Of a stretch of DNA of 63,951 nucleotides, positions 19,133 to 28,415 are shown one piece after another (position 1 is the stretch's first letter; the number at the start of each line of letters is the position of its first letter). This DNA comes from an uncultured Taibaiella sp. (lineage in GTDB: Bacteria > Bacteroidota > Bacteroidia > Chitinophagales > Chitinophagaceae): positions 1 through 63,951 of the forward strand of contig CALMWT010000044.1 in NCBI GenBank assembly GCA_937870855.1, in the 5' to 3' direction. The position numbers and the translations under genes were made by a program. Under the pieces are notes generated by a model. That model searched no databases and had not been told where the DNA came from. It saw only the letters and a list, made by a program, of their open reading frames with translations.

Positions 19133-20974
19133 ATGTCCGACGCTATACGCCACGAATGTGGACTCGCATACATCCGTCTTTTAAAACCTCTGGCATATTA
19201 CCACCGAAAATACGGAACGGCTTTCTACGGTCTCAATAAGTTGTATCTCCTTATGGAGAAGCAACACAATCGTGGGCAAGACGGAGCAGGAATTGCTACA
19301 GTAAAACTTGATATTGCCCCTGGTCATCAATTCATGTATCGCCAGCGGCAAAGCGGCGCAGGAGCCATCTCCCATATTTTCCAAAATCTCAATCAGGAAG
19401 TAAGTGAGATGGAAAAAATGTATCCTGATTTTCGTAAGCATCCGGGTTTGATGAAGGGATACATGCGTTTTATGGGAGAAGTGATGTTAGGGCATCTCCG
19501 CTATGGAACCCAGGGAAGAAATAACGTAGAATTTTGTCACCCGTTTCTGAAAACGAATATTAATCCAACGCGTAATCTTTCGATGGCGGGCAACTTCAAT
19601 CTGATAAATACAGATGAATTATTTGCTATTCTCGATGCCCATCCTACTACATCCATTCGTGAAAGTGATTTGGGCGCAATGATCGAAATGGTGAATTACT
19701 ATTTGTGTCTTGCCGATGAAACTGATCCGCAAAATCTGAATCTGGAAGGTGTGTTGAAACAAGCTGCTTCTCATTTTGATGGTGGTTATGTATGTGGTGG
19801 CTTAATAGGCAATGGCGACAGCTTTATCTTGCGCGATCCAAACGGCATTCGTCCAGGATATTTTTATAAGAACGATGAAATAGCTGTTGCGGCTTCAGAA
19901 CGTCCGGCTATCATGACAGCATTTAATGTTGCCTTTGAAGATGTGAAAGAAATATCGCCGGGTCATGCCATAATCGTAAAAGCAAACGGAGCATTTAGCC
20001 ATGCCGAAATATTGGCTGAACGAGAAAGAAAATCCTGCAGTTTCGAGCGCATTTATTTTTCCAGAGGCAGTGATGCAGAAATATACAGGGAGCGTATGCA
20101 GCTCGGCAGAAACCTTGCCGACAAAGTGCTGCACGCGGTGGACAATGATTTAAAAAACACAATCGTTTCCTTTATTCCCAATACAGCAGAGACCGCTTTT
20201 TATGGATTGATAAAAGGTTTGGAAGATTATCTGAATGAAACAAAAATTCAGAAAATTACCACCCGCAATCTTTCTGAAGAGGAAATGAAAGAATTGCTAC
20301 ATCGCAGAGTGCGTATTGAAAAGATAGCCATCAAAGATGTGAAGATGCGCACATTCATTACCGAAGATGCTTCGAGAGATGAAATGGTACAGCACGTTTA
20401 CGACATTACTTACGGTACTGTGCGAAGCGGAGTTGATACGCTTGTAGTGATTGATGATTCCATTGTTCGCGGCACTACACTAAAACAAAGTATTATTAAA
20501 ATGCTCGACAGGCTTGGGCCTAAGCGCATTGTTATTGTTTCCTCAGCCCCGCAGATTCGCTACCCCGACTGCTATGGAATTGATATGAGCCGGATGGGAG
20601 ACTTTATTGCTTTTCAGGCGGCAGTAGAGCTTTTGAAAGATCGCAACAAGCAAAATATTCTGGAAGAAGCTTACCAAAATTGTTTGCAGGCCGAAGCCGA
20701 TAATAAACTAAACGAACAAAATTTTGTAAAAGCAGTTTACGATACTCTTACTCCCGAAGAGATCAGCAAAAAGATTGCATTCATGTTGTGTCCTGATGAT
20801 GTGAGTGCAACCGTAGATATTATCTACCAATCAATAGAAGGACTGTATGATGCTTGCCCGAACAACAAAGGCGACTGGTATTTTACCGGAAATTACCCTA
20901 CACCTGGCGGCAACCGTGTAGCCAATCGTGCTTTTATGAATTATATGGAACGGAAAGAAGGGAGGGGATACTGA
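19133..20974 (+). CDS. purF: Amidophosphoribosyltransferase, Bacteroidota long form
   Basis: 613 residues, longer than the roughly 500 of the classical enzyme. The presumed nucleophile Cys9 lies in RHECGLA after a short propeptide, and the glutaminase segment EKQHNRGQDGAG follows. The PRPP loop is TLVVIDDSIVRGTTLKQSI. It makes 5-phosphoribosylamine from PRPP and glutamine, the first step of purine synthesis. The extra length is mainly an insertion around residues 60-110 and a longer C-terminus. A close paralogue group exists in Bacteroidota, so the isoform could be the second of two. Confidence 0.88.
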   Translation: MSDAIRHECGLAYIRLLKPLAYYHRKYGTAFYGLNKLYLLMEKQHNRGQDGAGIATVKLDIAPGHQFMYRQRQSGAGAISHIFQNLNQEVSEMEKMYPDFRKHPGLMKGYMRFMGEVMLGHLRYGTQGRNNVEFCHPFLKTNINPTRNLSMAGNFNLINTDELFAILDAHPTTSIRESDLGAMIEMVNYYLCLADETDPQNLNLEGVLKQAASHFDGGYVCGGLIGNGDSFILRDPNGIRPGYFYKNDEIAVAASERPAIMTAFNVAFEDVKEISPGHAIIVKANGAFSHAEILAERERKSCSFERIYFSRGSDAEIYRERMQLGRNLADKVLHAVDNDLKNTIVSFIPNTAETAFYGLIKGLEDYLNETKIQKITTRNLSEEEMKELLHRRVRIEKIAIKDVKMRTFITEDASRDEMVQHVYDITYGTVRSGVDTLVVIDDSIVRGTTLKQSIIKMLDRLGPKRIVIVSSAPQIRYPDCYGIDMSRMGDFIAFQAAVELLKDRNKQNILEEAYQNCLQAEADNKLNEQNFVKAVYDTLTPEEISKKIAFMLCPDDVSATVDIIYQSIEGLYDACPNNKGDWYFTGNYPTPGGNRVANRAFMNYMERKEGRGY

Positions 20975-20976
20975 TT

Positions 20977-21078
20977 TGGTTGGAAGGGTTGGAGATAGTT
21001 GGAAGTGTTGGAGAAGTTGGAAGTGTTGGAGAAGTTGGAAAGGTTGGAAAAAGTTGGATTGTTGGAGAAGTTGGAAGG
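20977..21078 (+). repeat. Nine-base tandem repeat GTTGGAGAA/GTTGGAAGT
   Basis: About ten copies of a degenerate 9-mer starting GTTGGA directly follow purF, two of them in perfect alternation. The remainder of the gap to 21203 holds no gene I can support. Confidence 0.8.
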
Positions 21079-21203
21079 CTGTTTTTTAGTTTAACATTTA
21101 AAGAGCATAATAAACTGGTGATTGGAACAATTGTTTTTGTTTTAACCAGAAATAACAAAATAGTGCAGGGAATATTAGCCTTGCTGTGAAAAGGAGGAAG
21201 AAG

Positions 21204-21401
21204 ATGTTGAGTATCACAAATAAAGAGCAGGAAGAATGTAAGGTGTGGGTGATTGATTGCCGTGGTTACATTCATTATCAGGCAGACCTGAAGCCCAATG
21301 AAAAACTCGATTTAGATTTGAAGGGATTAGTGTTTGGTATTTATAGAATGATCTTTAAATCGGAAAACACAAGTTTTATTCAGGAGTTTGTGAAATACTA
21401 A
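21204..21401 (+). CDS. Small protein resembling a truncated type IX secretion C-terminal domain
   Basis: 65 residues from the ATG at 21204, preceded by AAGGAGG; an in-frame GTG at 21186 is an alternative. The sequence VWVIDCRGYIHYQADLKP, then LDLDLKGLVFGIYRMIF and ending FVKY, follows the strand pattern of a type A sorting domain, but the opening PNP strand, cargo and signal peptide are missing. It is either a domain remnant of a lost secreted protein or a free-standing small protein. Confidence 0.45.
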   Translation: MLSITNKEQEECKVWVIDCRGYIHYQADLKPNEKLDLDLKGLVFGIYRMIFKSENTSFIQEFVKY

Positions 21402-21451
21402 TACACAGCTTTGCTACAGGAGCAATTTTGCAAACGAAAATGGAGTGGGCA

Positions 21452-22264
21452 TTATTTCTTTTCCGCCAGTTTTTTCAATTCCACTTTTATCTCGTACAAA
21501 GATCGCGACATTTCCTGCAAGGGAATTTCTGATTGAGGAAGGCTATCGCTGATATAATTCACAAACCCCCAAACTTCCAGAATGTCGGCAACATTTACCT
21601 CATACGGTTGGTAAATAGAATTGAGTGAACGAAGCAAAAATGTTCTGTTGGTGCTGATTAAATTGGTTACTAATTTGAAAACAATTCCTTCATCTTTCGT
21701 AATAACAATACACGGCGTTTCATCTTTTATACTCAACCAATCTTCTAAATACTTTCCGATTACAAGACTGTTTTCAGGAATGGGATACATAGAATCGCCG
21801 GAAGTAGGAAACATGCGAAACTTTTTATCCTTGGGCAAATGTGGCAAATGAAAGACCGGTAGTTTACTTATAAATTCAGGATCGCTGAAGCCGGCCAGAT
21901 AACCCGCCCGTGCTTTTTGCGGCACAAATTCTATGTTATCATTATTATCAGCATCAACAGTGGTAGCGAGTATTTTTATTTTCTTGCCCGTTATAAAATC
22001 ATTACTTGCCGATTGTAGTTCTATTAACTGCTGTTCTTTAAGTTTAGAAAGATCCGTTCTTAACAAGGCATCTATGCTGATGCGGAAATAGTCTGAGAAA
22101 CGAAATAAATCTTCTACGGGTGGATTTACAGTCTGTCCGTTTTCATGTGCATTTAGCTTAGAGCGCGAAATATTCAATTCAGCAGCGAGTTCTTCCTGAT
22201 TTAGTGCAAGCCTGCGACGAAGCAGTTTAATATTCGATGGCCAGTAGCACGTATTTGTTGACAC
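21452..22264 (-). CDS. XRE-type repressor with S24 (LexA/CI-like) C-terminal domain
   Basis: About 270 residues from the GTG at 22264. An upstream TTG (22298-22300) is part of a perfect -7 box TAGCTTTG (22298-22305 on the minus strand), so it cannot be translated from that transcript. The helix-turn-helix is NIKLLRRRLALNQEELAAELNISRSKLNAHENG in the first 55 residues (shown here only as the span from NIKLL to HENG). The S24-like domain has Ser in FPTSGDSMYPI and Lys in GIVFKLV, the usual catalytic dyad for self-cleavage. It may control a stress or mobile-element regulon; nothing phage-like is nearby. Confidence 0.82.
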   Translation of the reverse strand: MSTNTCYWPSNIKLLRRRLALNQEELAAELNISRSKLNAHENGQTVNPPVEDLFRFSDYFRISIDALLRTDLSKLKEQQLIELQSASNDFITGKKIKILATTVDADNNDNIEFVPQKARAGYLAGFSDPEFISKLPVFHLPHLPKDKKFRMFPTSGDSMYPIPENSLVIGKYLEDWLSIKDETPCIVITKDEGIVFKLVTNLISTNRTFLLRSLNSIYQPYEVNVADILEVWGFVNYISDSLPQSEIPLQEMSRSLYEIKVELKKLAEKK

Positions 22265-22307
22265 TATTGGTAGTTTTTGGCTGTTTATCAATAATGACAA
22301 AGCTAAG

Positions 22308-23492
22308 TTATTTGAAGGTATGGTGGTGCTTGGTGAAACGCAAATAAGTAAAACCTAAAACGGCAGAAATGAGTGAGGCGATCATCACCGCCACCTTAGC
22401 AACAATTTGCACAGCAGGATCGCTGAAGGCTAACGTGGACATGAAAATGGAAATAGTAAATCCTACTCCTGCTATCATTCCCGCGCCAAGCAATTGTTTC
22501 CATTTTATTCCCGTAGGCAATATACCAATGCCCAATTTTACACACACAAAAGAAAACAGGAAAATACCAAGTGGTTTTCCCAGCACAAGCCCTGTGAAAA
22601 TACCATGATGCACAATTGAGTTGAAAACGGAAGAGAATGTTTCAGGCAAAACAATTGCAGTATTTGCAAGCGCAAAGAGCGGCATGATGAGAAAGTTTAC
22701 AGGGTCGTGAAGGGCGTGTTCCAGCTTTTCAATTTTATGAAGAGGAATGGTGAATGCAAGTAGCACTCCGGCAATAGTTGCATGAACGCCGGAGTTGAAA
22801 ATGAAATACCAGAGAACGATGCCAAGTAAAAAATAAACAAAATATGGTCTGAATTTTAAAACATTTAAAAGTGTGAGCAACACGAGTAGTCCTGCTGCAA
22901 ACAGCAAATAATTCCACTGAATATTTCCGGCATAAAAAATGGCGATAGTAAGAATTCCCCCAAGGTCATCAATAATGGCGAGCGCTGTTAGAAAAATGCG
23001 TAATGATAGTGGCGCTCTTTTACCAAGTAGCGAGAGAATACCCAAAGAAAAAGCAATGTCGGTAGCCATAGGTATTCCCCAGCCTCTTGCATATTCAGTT
23101 CCGCCACACCATAGTAAAAATAGAAATGCAGGAACTACCATTCCGCCTATGGCGCCAAAAATGGGTAGCATAGATTTTTTAAAACTTGCCAGTTCTCCCA
23201 CCAGTAATTCCCTTTTTATTTCGAGGCCTACCAGGAAAAAGAAGACAGTCATTAAGCCGTCGTTTATTAAATGAAGCACGCTATGAGGAAGATGAAGCGT
23301 TGCAGACGGTTGGAAAATTTCCCTTTCCCAAAAATGTAAATAATTTTCTCCCCATGCAGAATTTGAAATGATAATAGAAACTACAGTGCAACAAATGAGC
23401 GTGATGCCCACCGAACGACTGTCGTGAATAAATTCCTTGATTGGCGAAATGATTCCTTTCCTAATGATATGCTTTGGTGACAGCTTTGCCAT
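22308..23492 (-). CDS. nhaA: Na+/H+ antiporter NhaA
   Basis: 394 residues, standard for NhaA, with eleven to twelve helices. The paired ion-binding aspartates are in TALAIIDDLGGILTIAIFY, and the N-terminal NDGLMTVFFFLVGLEIKREL is diagnostic. It swaps two protons for one sodium across the inner membrane and serves salt and alkali tolerance. It is transcribed toward the S24 repressor with a short gap, so a joint transcript is possible. Confidence 0.96.
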   Translation of the reverse strand: MAKLSPKHIIRKGIISPIKEFIHDSRSVGITLICCTVVSIIISNSAWGENYLHFWEREIFQPSATLHLPHSVLHLINDGLMTVFFFLVGLEIKRELLVGELASFKKSMLPIFGAIGGMVVPAFLFLLWCGGTEYARGWGIPMATDIAFSLGILSLLGKRAPLSLRIFLTALAIIDDLGGILTIAIFYAGNIQWNYLLFAAGLLVLLTLLNVLKFRPYFVYFLLGIVLWYFIFNSGVHATIAGVLLAFTIPLHKIEKLEHALHDPVNFLIMPLFALANTAIVLPETFSSVFNSIVHHGIFTGLVLGKPLGIFLFSFVCVKLGIGILPTGIKWKQLLGAGMIAGVGFTISIFMSTLAFSDPAVQIVAKVAVMIASLISAVLGFTYLRFTKHHHTFK

Positions 23493-23602
23493 AGCCTAAA
23501 AATATAACTTGGAAAATAACGGATCGGATTGATTAAAAGCTGTTTCGTAGAAGCTTAACTTTATGACGATAACAACCGCAACAACTCATCAGCCCGCCTT
23601 TT

Positions 23603-24352
23603 ATGAAATTATTGCAGCCTTTACAATTCTTAATTCTGTTTTGCTTTTTGATAGCAACAGGATGCCACAAGCCTTTGTATATACAAGAGCGCTCCACTCA
23701 GCTTTATACGGTTAGTAAAACTGACCCGGTTGACAGCGCAATTGTAAAGATGTTAGCGCCTTATAAAATTGGGGTTGATACGCAGATGCAAACAATATTG
23801 GGGCGCACCGATATTCCACTTACTAAAGCACAGCCTGAAAGTACGCTCGGCAATTTTATGGCTGATGCACAAATGGTCGCTGCAAAAAAAATAGACAATA
23901 AAGTTGTTGGGTCGGTTATGAATTATGGAGGAATTCGTCTTAGTTATATAGCTCCCGGAATACTTACAAGAGGTAAGATGTATGAATTGATGCCTTTCGA
24001 CAATATGCTTACTATAGTGGATGTGCCGGGTGAAGTGCTTAAGCAATTTTGCAATCACATGGTGCGGTATAAAGGTTGGCCGATAAGTGGCATTAGCTAC
24101 GTAATTAAAGATAAAGAAGCAACCAATATTCTGATAAATGGATCGCCCATAAACGACCATATCGTTTACAAAATTGCAATGAGCGATTACATAGCGCGTG
24201 GCGGCGACAACTGTGATTTTCTTTCACCATTGCGAAAACGATTCACAACGATTTTTGTGCGCGATGCCATGATTGAGTATGTAATGGAATTGGAAAAACA
24301 AAACAAGCCCCTTCATCCTAACCTTGAAAACAGAATACAGTATGCTGAATAG
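23603..24352 (+). CDS. 5'-nucleotidase C-terminal-domain lipoprotein
   Basis: 249 residues. Lipobox LIATGC with Cys21. The rest is the nucleotide-binding C-terminal domain of UshA-type 5'-nucleotidases: ESTLGNFMADAQ, VMNYGGIRLSY, NMLTIVDVPG and ARGGDNCDF are characteristic. The catalytic metal-binding domain is not in this protein but is encoded by the next gene, whose start overlaps this stop by 11 bp. The pair should act together in the periplasm on extracellular nucleotides or UDP-sugars. Confidence 0.9.
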   Translation: MKLLQPLQFLILFCFLIATGCHKPLYIQERSTQLYTVSKTDPVDSAIVKMLAPYKIGVDTQMQTILGRTDIPLTKAQPESTLGNFMADAQMVAAKKIDNKVVGSVMNYGGIRLSYIAPGILTRGKMYELMPFDNMLTIVDVPGEVLKQFCNHMVRYKGWPISGISYVIKDKEATNILINGSPINDHIVYKIAMSDYIARGGDNCDFLSPLRKRFTTIFVRDAMIEYVMELEKQNKPLHPNLENRIQYAE

Positions 24353-25274
24353 AAGAAGCTTCTTGAAAAAAAGTGCAACAGGTTGCGGACTGATGATTGC
24401 AGGAGGTTTTCCTTTTGAAAGCTTTGCTGGGGAAAGCGTAAAGCGAATCACAATACTTCATACCAACGACGTACATAGCAGGTTGGAAGCTTTTCCAATG
24501 GATGGTGGCAAGCATGAGGGGCAAGGTGGTGTAGCCGCACGCGCGGCGCTTATCAATAAGATCAGAAGCGAAGTGGAACATGTCTTACTGCTTGATGCCG
24601 GTGACATTTTTCAGGGAACGCCTTACTTCAATTTATATAAAGGTGAAGCTGAAATGAAAGCGCTGAGCATGATGAGCTACGATGCGGTTACTATGGGCAA
24701 TCACGATTTTGATGCAGGTGTGGAAGGATTTGCAGCGCAATTAGTTCACGCGAAGTTTCCCGTACTCACCGCCAATTATGATTTTACTGAAACAGTTTTG
24801 GAAGGGAAAACACGGCCTTACACAACCATAAAAAAAGGCGATATCAAAGTAGGGATTTTCGGACTTGGTATTCAACTGAAAGGCTTGGTACCGGAAGATG
24901 CTTTTGGTAAAACAAAATACCTGGAACCCATACAAATTGCAAATCGCACAGCAGAAAGACTAAAGAAAAAGGAAAAATGCGAAATCGTTATTTGTCTCTC
25001 TCATCTTGGCTATGAATATAATTATAACAAGGTGAGCGACCTTATTCTTGCAAAAGAAACGGAGCATATTGATCTGATAATTGGTGGGCACACACACACT
25101 TTTTTAGACACACCAACTGTAATGAAAAACAGAGCAGGCAATGAAGTAGTAGTCAATCAAGTGGGATGGGCAGGGCTGCGTTTGGGTCGGTTAGATTTCA
25201 TTCTCGATAGCAAAAAAAGCTCCAAACTTTCCAACGCACAATCTGTAATTATCAGGAAACAAACAAGGGGCTAA
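24342..25274 (+). CDS. Tat-exported metallophosphatase, catalytic half of a split 5'-nucleotidase
   Basis: 310 residues from the ATG at 24342; a TTG at 24324 is unlikely. The N-terminus NRRSFLKK is a twin-arginine signal. Metal ligands are seen in TILHTNDVHSRLE, LLDAGDIFQG, GNHDFDAG and GGHTHTF, the canonical calcineurin-like set of UshA N-domains. Tat export implies folding with metal in the cytoplasm. It lacks the C-terminal substrate domain, supplied by the upstream gene. Confidence 0.92.
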   Translation: MLNRRSFLKKSATGCGLMIAGGFPFESFAGESVKRITILHTNDVHSRLEAFPMDGGKHEGQGGVAARAALINKIRSEVEHVLLLDAGDIFQGTPYFNLYKGEAEMKALSMMSYDAVTMGNHDFDAGVEGFAAQLVHAKFPVLTANYDFTETVLEGKTRPYTTIKKGDIKVGIFGLGIQLKGLVPEDAFGKTKYLEPIQIANRTAERLKKKEKCEIVICLSHLGYEYNYNKVSDLILAKETEHIDLIIGGHTHTFLDTPTVMKNRAGNEVVVNQVGWAGLRLGRLDFILDSKKSSKLSNAQSVIIRKQTRG

Positions 25275-25514
25275 CGATTTTTTTTTTCAACAAAATGTTG
25301 GCAATTTCGTCTTCCTGTTAACGCAATAACAGAAACTACCAAACACTGTGCTGATAAAGGTTTTGAGGCGTCGGAACAAATAATATTTTACGGAAAATGT
25401 AGTGAGTGGCGTGCCCGGATTTTATAGTCGAATGCGGGTAATAAAATTGTCACCTCCATACTTTTCGGGATTAATGAAAAATTGGTATTAACTTGATGAA
25501 CGAGTAACCAAAAC
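25275..25514. other. Gap before dnaA, no origin signature seen
   Basis: 240 bp, AT-rich in part. I see no cluster of TTATCCACA-type DnaA boxes and no terminator beyond a T-run after the phosphatase stop. TACTTTTC about 60 bp before the ATG is a one-mismatch -7 box. Confidence 0.4.
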
Positions 25515-26990
25515 ATGGATAACCATCTCTACAATACATCTAATTCAATCAACGAAGCAGAAGCTGTTTGGAACAAATGTTTGAGCATCATAAAGGATAA
25601 TATCAATTGGCGTACTTATCAAACCTGGTTCGAACCAATCAGAGCTGCTGCACTTACCGGAGCTGTTCTTACATTGCAAGTGCCCAGCCAGTTTTTTTAC
25701 GAATGGCTTGAAGAACATTATGTAGAACTACTTGGCAAAACAATAAAAAGAATTTTAGGGCGTGAGGGAAAATTGGAGTACCGTATTCTGATGGAGAGCA
25801 GCACATCGCAGCGCAACCCCGCATCTATCAATATGCCCGCGAGCAATCACACAAAGCCGTCGAAAGACAGCAACTATGTAGATATGCCGCTAAAATGGGA
25901 CGATCCTACCAACATAAAAACTCCTTACGCCATTCCTGGTTTAAAGAGAATGCAAATTGATCCTCAGCTTAATGCTAACTATCTGTTTGATAACTATGTG
26001 GAAGGAGATTGCAATCGCGTAGCTCGTTCTGCCGGTTTGCATGTAGCGCAAAAGCCCGGTGCAACTTCTTTCAATCCGTTGGTAGTATTTGGTGGAGTAG
26101 GCTGGGGCAAAACGCATTTAGTGCAGGCAATAGGCAATGAAGTGCGGCGTTTGCATCCAAATAAAGCTGTCCTTTATGTAAGTGCGGAAAAATTTATCAA
26201 CCAATTTATAGATCATTCAAGAAATAATGAGGTCAATGATTTCATTCACTTCTATCAATTAATAGACGTACTGATTCTCGACGATATTCATCTGTTTGTT
26301 CCTGCTACAAAAACGCAGGATGTGTTCTTTGCCATTTTCAATCACCTGCATCAAAGTGGCAAGCAAATAATCCTCACCAGCGATACACCACCAAAAGATA
26401 TGGAGGGTATGCAGGAGCGTTTACTTAGTCGGTTTCGCTGGGGATTGAATGCGGATATTCAGGCACCTGATTTTGAAACACGCCAGCACATTTTGCATGT
26501 AAAAATGAAGCAGGAAGGTTTGGAAATTCCTGAAGAAGTGGTGAAATATGTAGCCTACAATGTGCAGACAAATGTGCGGGAACTTGAAGGCGCATTGATT
26601 GCTTTGTTTGCACAGGCAACGCTCAACAGAAAGGAAATAGACATAGATCTTGCGAAGCGGGTGATGAAGAATTTTGTGAAGACTGCCGCCCGCGAAGTCA
26701 CCATAGAAAGTATTCAGAAAATGGTTTGCGAATATTTCCACCTTCCGTATGATCGTTTGCTGGCAAAGACACGTAAACGCGAGGTAGTGCAAGCGCGACA
26801 AATCACTATGTATCTCGCCAAAAAATTTACCAAGAGTTCGTTGAAAAACATTGGCGAGCACTTTGGCGGGTTCGATCATACCACTGTTATCCACTCTTGC
26901 CAAACGGTAGTAAACCTGATGGATACAGATACAGAATATAAGGAGCATCTCCTTGAATTACAGCAGAAAGTACAACTCGCAAGCATTTAA
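25515..26990 (+). CDS. dnaA: Chromosomal replication initiator DnaA
   Basis: 491 residues. Domain I is at about 10-85 (VWNKCLSIIKDNINWRTYQ), then a linker to about 150, the AAA+ domain with Walker A GGVGWGKTHL and Walker B LILDDIH, and the C-terminal DNA-binding domain with the signature FGGFDHTTVIHSC. The Walker A motif has Trp where Leu is usual. It opens oriC in its ATP form. dnaN is not adjacent, as often in Bacteroidota. Confidence 0.97.
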   Translation: MDNHLYNTSNSINEAEAVWNKCLSIIKDNINWRTYQTWFEPIRAAALTGAVLTLQVPSQFFYEWLEEHYVELLGKTIKRILGREGKLEYRILMESSTSQRNPASINMPASNHTKPSKDSNYVDMPLKWDDPTNIKTPYAIPGLKRMQIDPQLNANYLFDNYVEGDCNRVARSAGLHVAQKPGATSFNPLVVFGGVGWGKTHLVQAIGNEVRRLHPNKAVLYVSAEKFINQFIDHSRNNEVNDFIHFYQLIDVLILDDIHLFVPATKTQDVFFAIFNHLHQSGKQIILTSDTPPKDMEGMQERLLSRFRWGLNADIQAPDFETRQHILHVKMKQEGLEIPEEVVKYVAYNVQTNVRELEGALIALFAQATLNRKEIDIDLAKRVMKNFVKTAAREVTIESIQKMVCEYFHLPYDRLLAKTRKREVVQARQITMYLAKKFTKSSLKNIGEHFGGFDHTTVIHSCQTVVNLMDTDTEYKEHLLELQQKVQLASI

Positions 26991-27007
26991 GAAAGACGAA
27001 AAATTAT

Positions 27008-27037
27008 TTTGAATTATCTGCAGGAAAACTATCTTTG
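27008..27037 (+). promoter_or_regulatory. Promoter of the tRNA-Ser/tRNA-Pro operon
   Basis: TTTG, 18 bp, then TATCTTTG, a perfect -7 box. The start should be near 27041, giving a 60-nt leader before tRNA-Ser that contains a CTACA/TGTAG hairpin. Confidence 0.6.
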
Positions 27038-27101
27038 CAGTCCCTTAATAATAGGGTGAAAATTCTTGAAAATGGCTACAGGCAATGCTTGTAGAATTAC
27101 T

Positions 27102-27190
27102 GGTGAGGTGGGTGAGTGGCTGAAACCAATAGTTTGCTAAACTGTCGTACGGGTTAAACTGTACCGGGGGTTCGAATCCCCCCCTCACCG
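27102..27190 (+). tRNA. tRNA-Ser (GCT)
   Basis: Acceptor GGTGAGG pairs with CCTCACC, discriminator G, no encoded CCA. Anticodon GCT at 27136-27138 in a 7-nt loop, a long variable arm as in class II tRNAs, and T-arm GGGGG-TTCGAAT-CCCCC. Confidence 0.95.
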
Positions 27191-27199
27191 CCGGAAATT

Positions 27200-27273
27200 C
27201 GGGAAGTAGCGCAGGCCGGTAGCGCATCTGGTTTGGGACCAGGGGGTCGCAGGTTCGAATCCTGTCTTCCCGA
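27200..27273 (+). tRNA. tRNA-Pro (TGG)
   Basis: Acceptor CGGGAAG pairs with CTTCCCG, discriminator A. Anticodon TGG at 27234-27236; T-loop TTCGAAT. Nine bases after tRNA-Ser, so processed from one transcript. Confidence 0.95.
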
Positions 27274-27287
27274 CACAAATACAAAAT

Positions 27288-27313
27288 GCCTCAGCGAAAG
27301 TTGAGGCTTTTTT
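27288..27313 (+). terminator. Intrinsic terminator of the tRNA operon
   Basis: Stem GCCTCA/TGAGGC with an 8-nt loop and six T. Confidence 0.85.
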
Positions 27314-27396
27314 GTGGGCTGTCAAGGCTTTTTTTCATCATGCCTTCGGTTTCCATCTCTCCTTGATTCCGAAAATATTATTTTTGAAACGCTGCA

Positions 27397-28203
27397 ATGA
27401 GCCATACAAATTCATATATCATAGCGGGTGGCGCGGAAGGCAAGGAACGGCTTAATGTTCTGGCTCGGATACTTGAAGAAAGCACGAAGAAACTTATTCA
27501 GTCTCACGGCAACCTGAAAGGTAAAAGCTTTTTGGATGTGGGTTGCGGTGGTGGACATGTTGCGCTGATGACCGCAGCACTTGTAGGCAAACAAGGCAGA
27601 GTTACAGCCATAGATTTTGATGAAACAATCATTGGGCTTGCCCGTGCAGATGCAGCGCAATCAGGCGTTAAGCATGTCACCTTCCACTCAATGAGCGCCT
27701 ATGATCTTGAGCAGAAACATCAATACGATATTGCCTATTCCCGGTTCCTATTGTCGCACCTTACCCAACCGGAAATAGTATTGCATGCAATGGCAGCAGC
27801 CGTAAAACCAGGCGGTGCAGTTATCATCGAGGATATAGATTTCTCAGGGCATTATTGCTACCCGCAACGAAGGAGTTTTAGCGCTTACGTGAATCTTTTC
27901 ACCAAAGCAGCAAACAACAACGGACACAATGCTAACATTGGTTTGTCGCTCTACAAAATGATGAAAGATGTTGGTCTAAACAAAGTGACTTTCAACGTCA
28001 TTCAACCCGCATTTCTTTCGGGTGAAGGAAAATGGATGGCGTTCTATACTTTGGACAAGATTAGACGAACAGTTGTTGCCCAAAAGATAGCCACGGAAGC
28101 TGAAGTAAATGAACTGCTTGAGGACTTGCAGCGTTTCACAGAAGATAAGGACTCAATCATCTCCATGCCCAGGATATTTCAGGTAGTGGGCTATCGGGAA
28201 TAA
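27397..28203 (+). CDS. Class I SAM-dependent methyltransferase
   Basis: 268 residues. Motif I is in LDVGCGGGHVALMTA, with the acidic ribose-binding residue in VTAIDFD and the post-motif VKPGGAVIIEDIDF. The substrate is not evident; small-molecule methylation (ubiquinone/menaquinone-like or other) is typical for this layout. A perfect -7 box TATTTTTG (27379-27386) gives a leader of about 7 nt. A strong terminator isolates it from the CRISPR-Cas locus. Confidence 0.85.
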   Translation: MSHTNSYIIAGGAEGKERLNVLARILEESTKKLIQSHGNLKGKSFLDVGCGGGHVALMTAALVGKQGRVTAIDFDETIIGLARADAAQSGVKHVTFHSMSAYDLEQKHQYDIAYSRFLLSHLTQPEIVLHAMAAAVKPGGAVIIEDIDFSGHYCYPQRRSFSAYVNLFTKAANNNGHNANIGLSLYKMMKDVGLNKVTFNVIQPAFLSGEGKWMAFYTLDKIRRTVVAQKIATEAEVNELLEDLQRFTEDKDSIISMPRIFQVVGYRE

Positions 28204-28261
28204 ACGACCGGATTGTTATACATCACGAGTAAGGAATTGAAAATGGATAGTTGAAATGATG

Positions 28262-28285
28262 CAGCGCGTGAGCGCTGTTTTTTTT
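28262..28285 (+). terminator. Intrinsic terminator after the methyltransferase gene
   Basis: Stem CAGCGC/GCGCTG with loop GTGA and eight T. Confidence 0.92.
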
Positions 28286-28375
28286 AAAACTAAAGCCGAC
28301 CTGACCTGGCAGAGGATTCCTTTTAATTTCAGTATCACTTGACAATAGAGATTATTTTTTGGATATTGAGAAATG

Positions 28376-28398
28376 AAAAAAGCGACTTGCGCCGCTTT
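28376..28398 (-). terminator. Second minus-strand terminator beyond the tracrRNA
   Basis: AAAGCG/CGCTTT stem with an 8-nt loop, then T-rich on the minus strand. It could catch read-through or mark the end of a longer tracrRNA form of about 110 nt. Confidence 0.6.
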
Positions 28399-28415
28399 GA
28401 ATATCAACAATAAAT

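Noticed and set aside
23531..23575. A Pho box before the split 5'-nucleotidase
   Set aside because: TAA words exist but their spacing (22 and 14 bp) does not fit the 11-bp lattice seen at 13.3 and 16.3 kb.
25275..25514. Replication origin before dnaA
   Set aside because: No cluster of DnaA boxes and no clear unwinding element; dnaA is often away from oriC in Bacteroidota.
27045..27284. Minus-strand open frame of 79 codons
   Set aside because: It is antisense to the two tRNA genes; such frames (with RIRTCDPLVPNQMRYRPALL) are a well-known annotation artefact.
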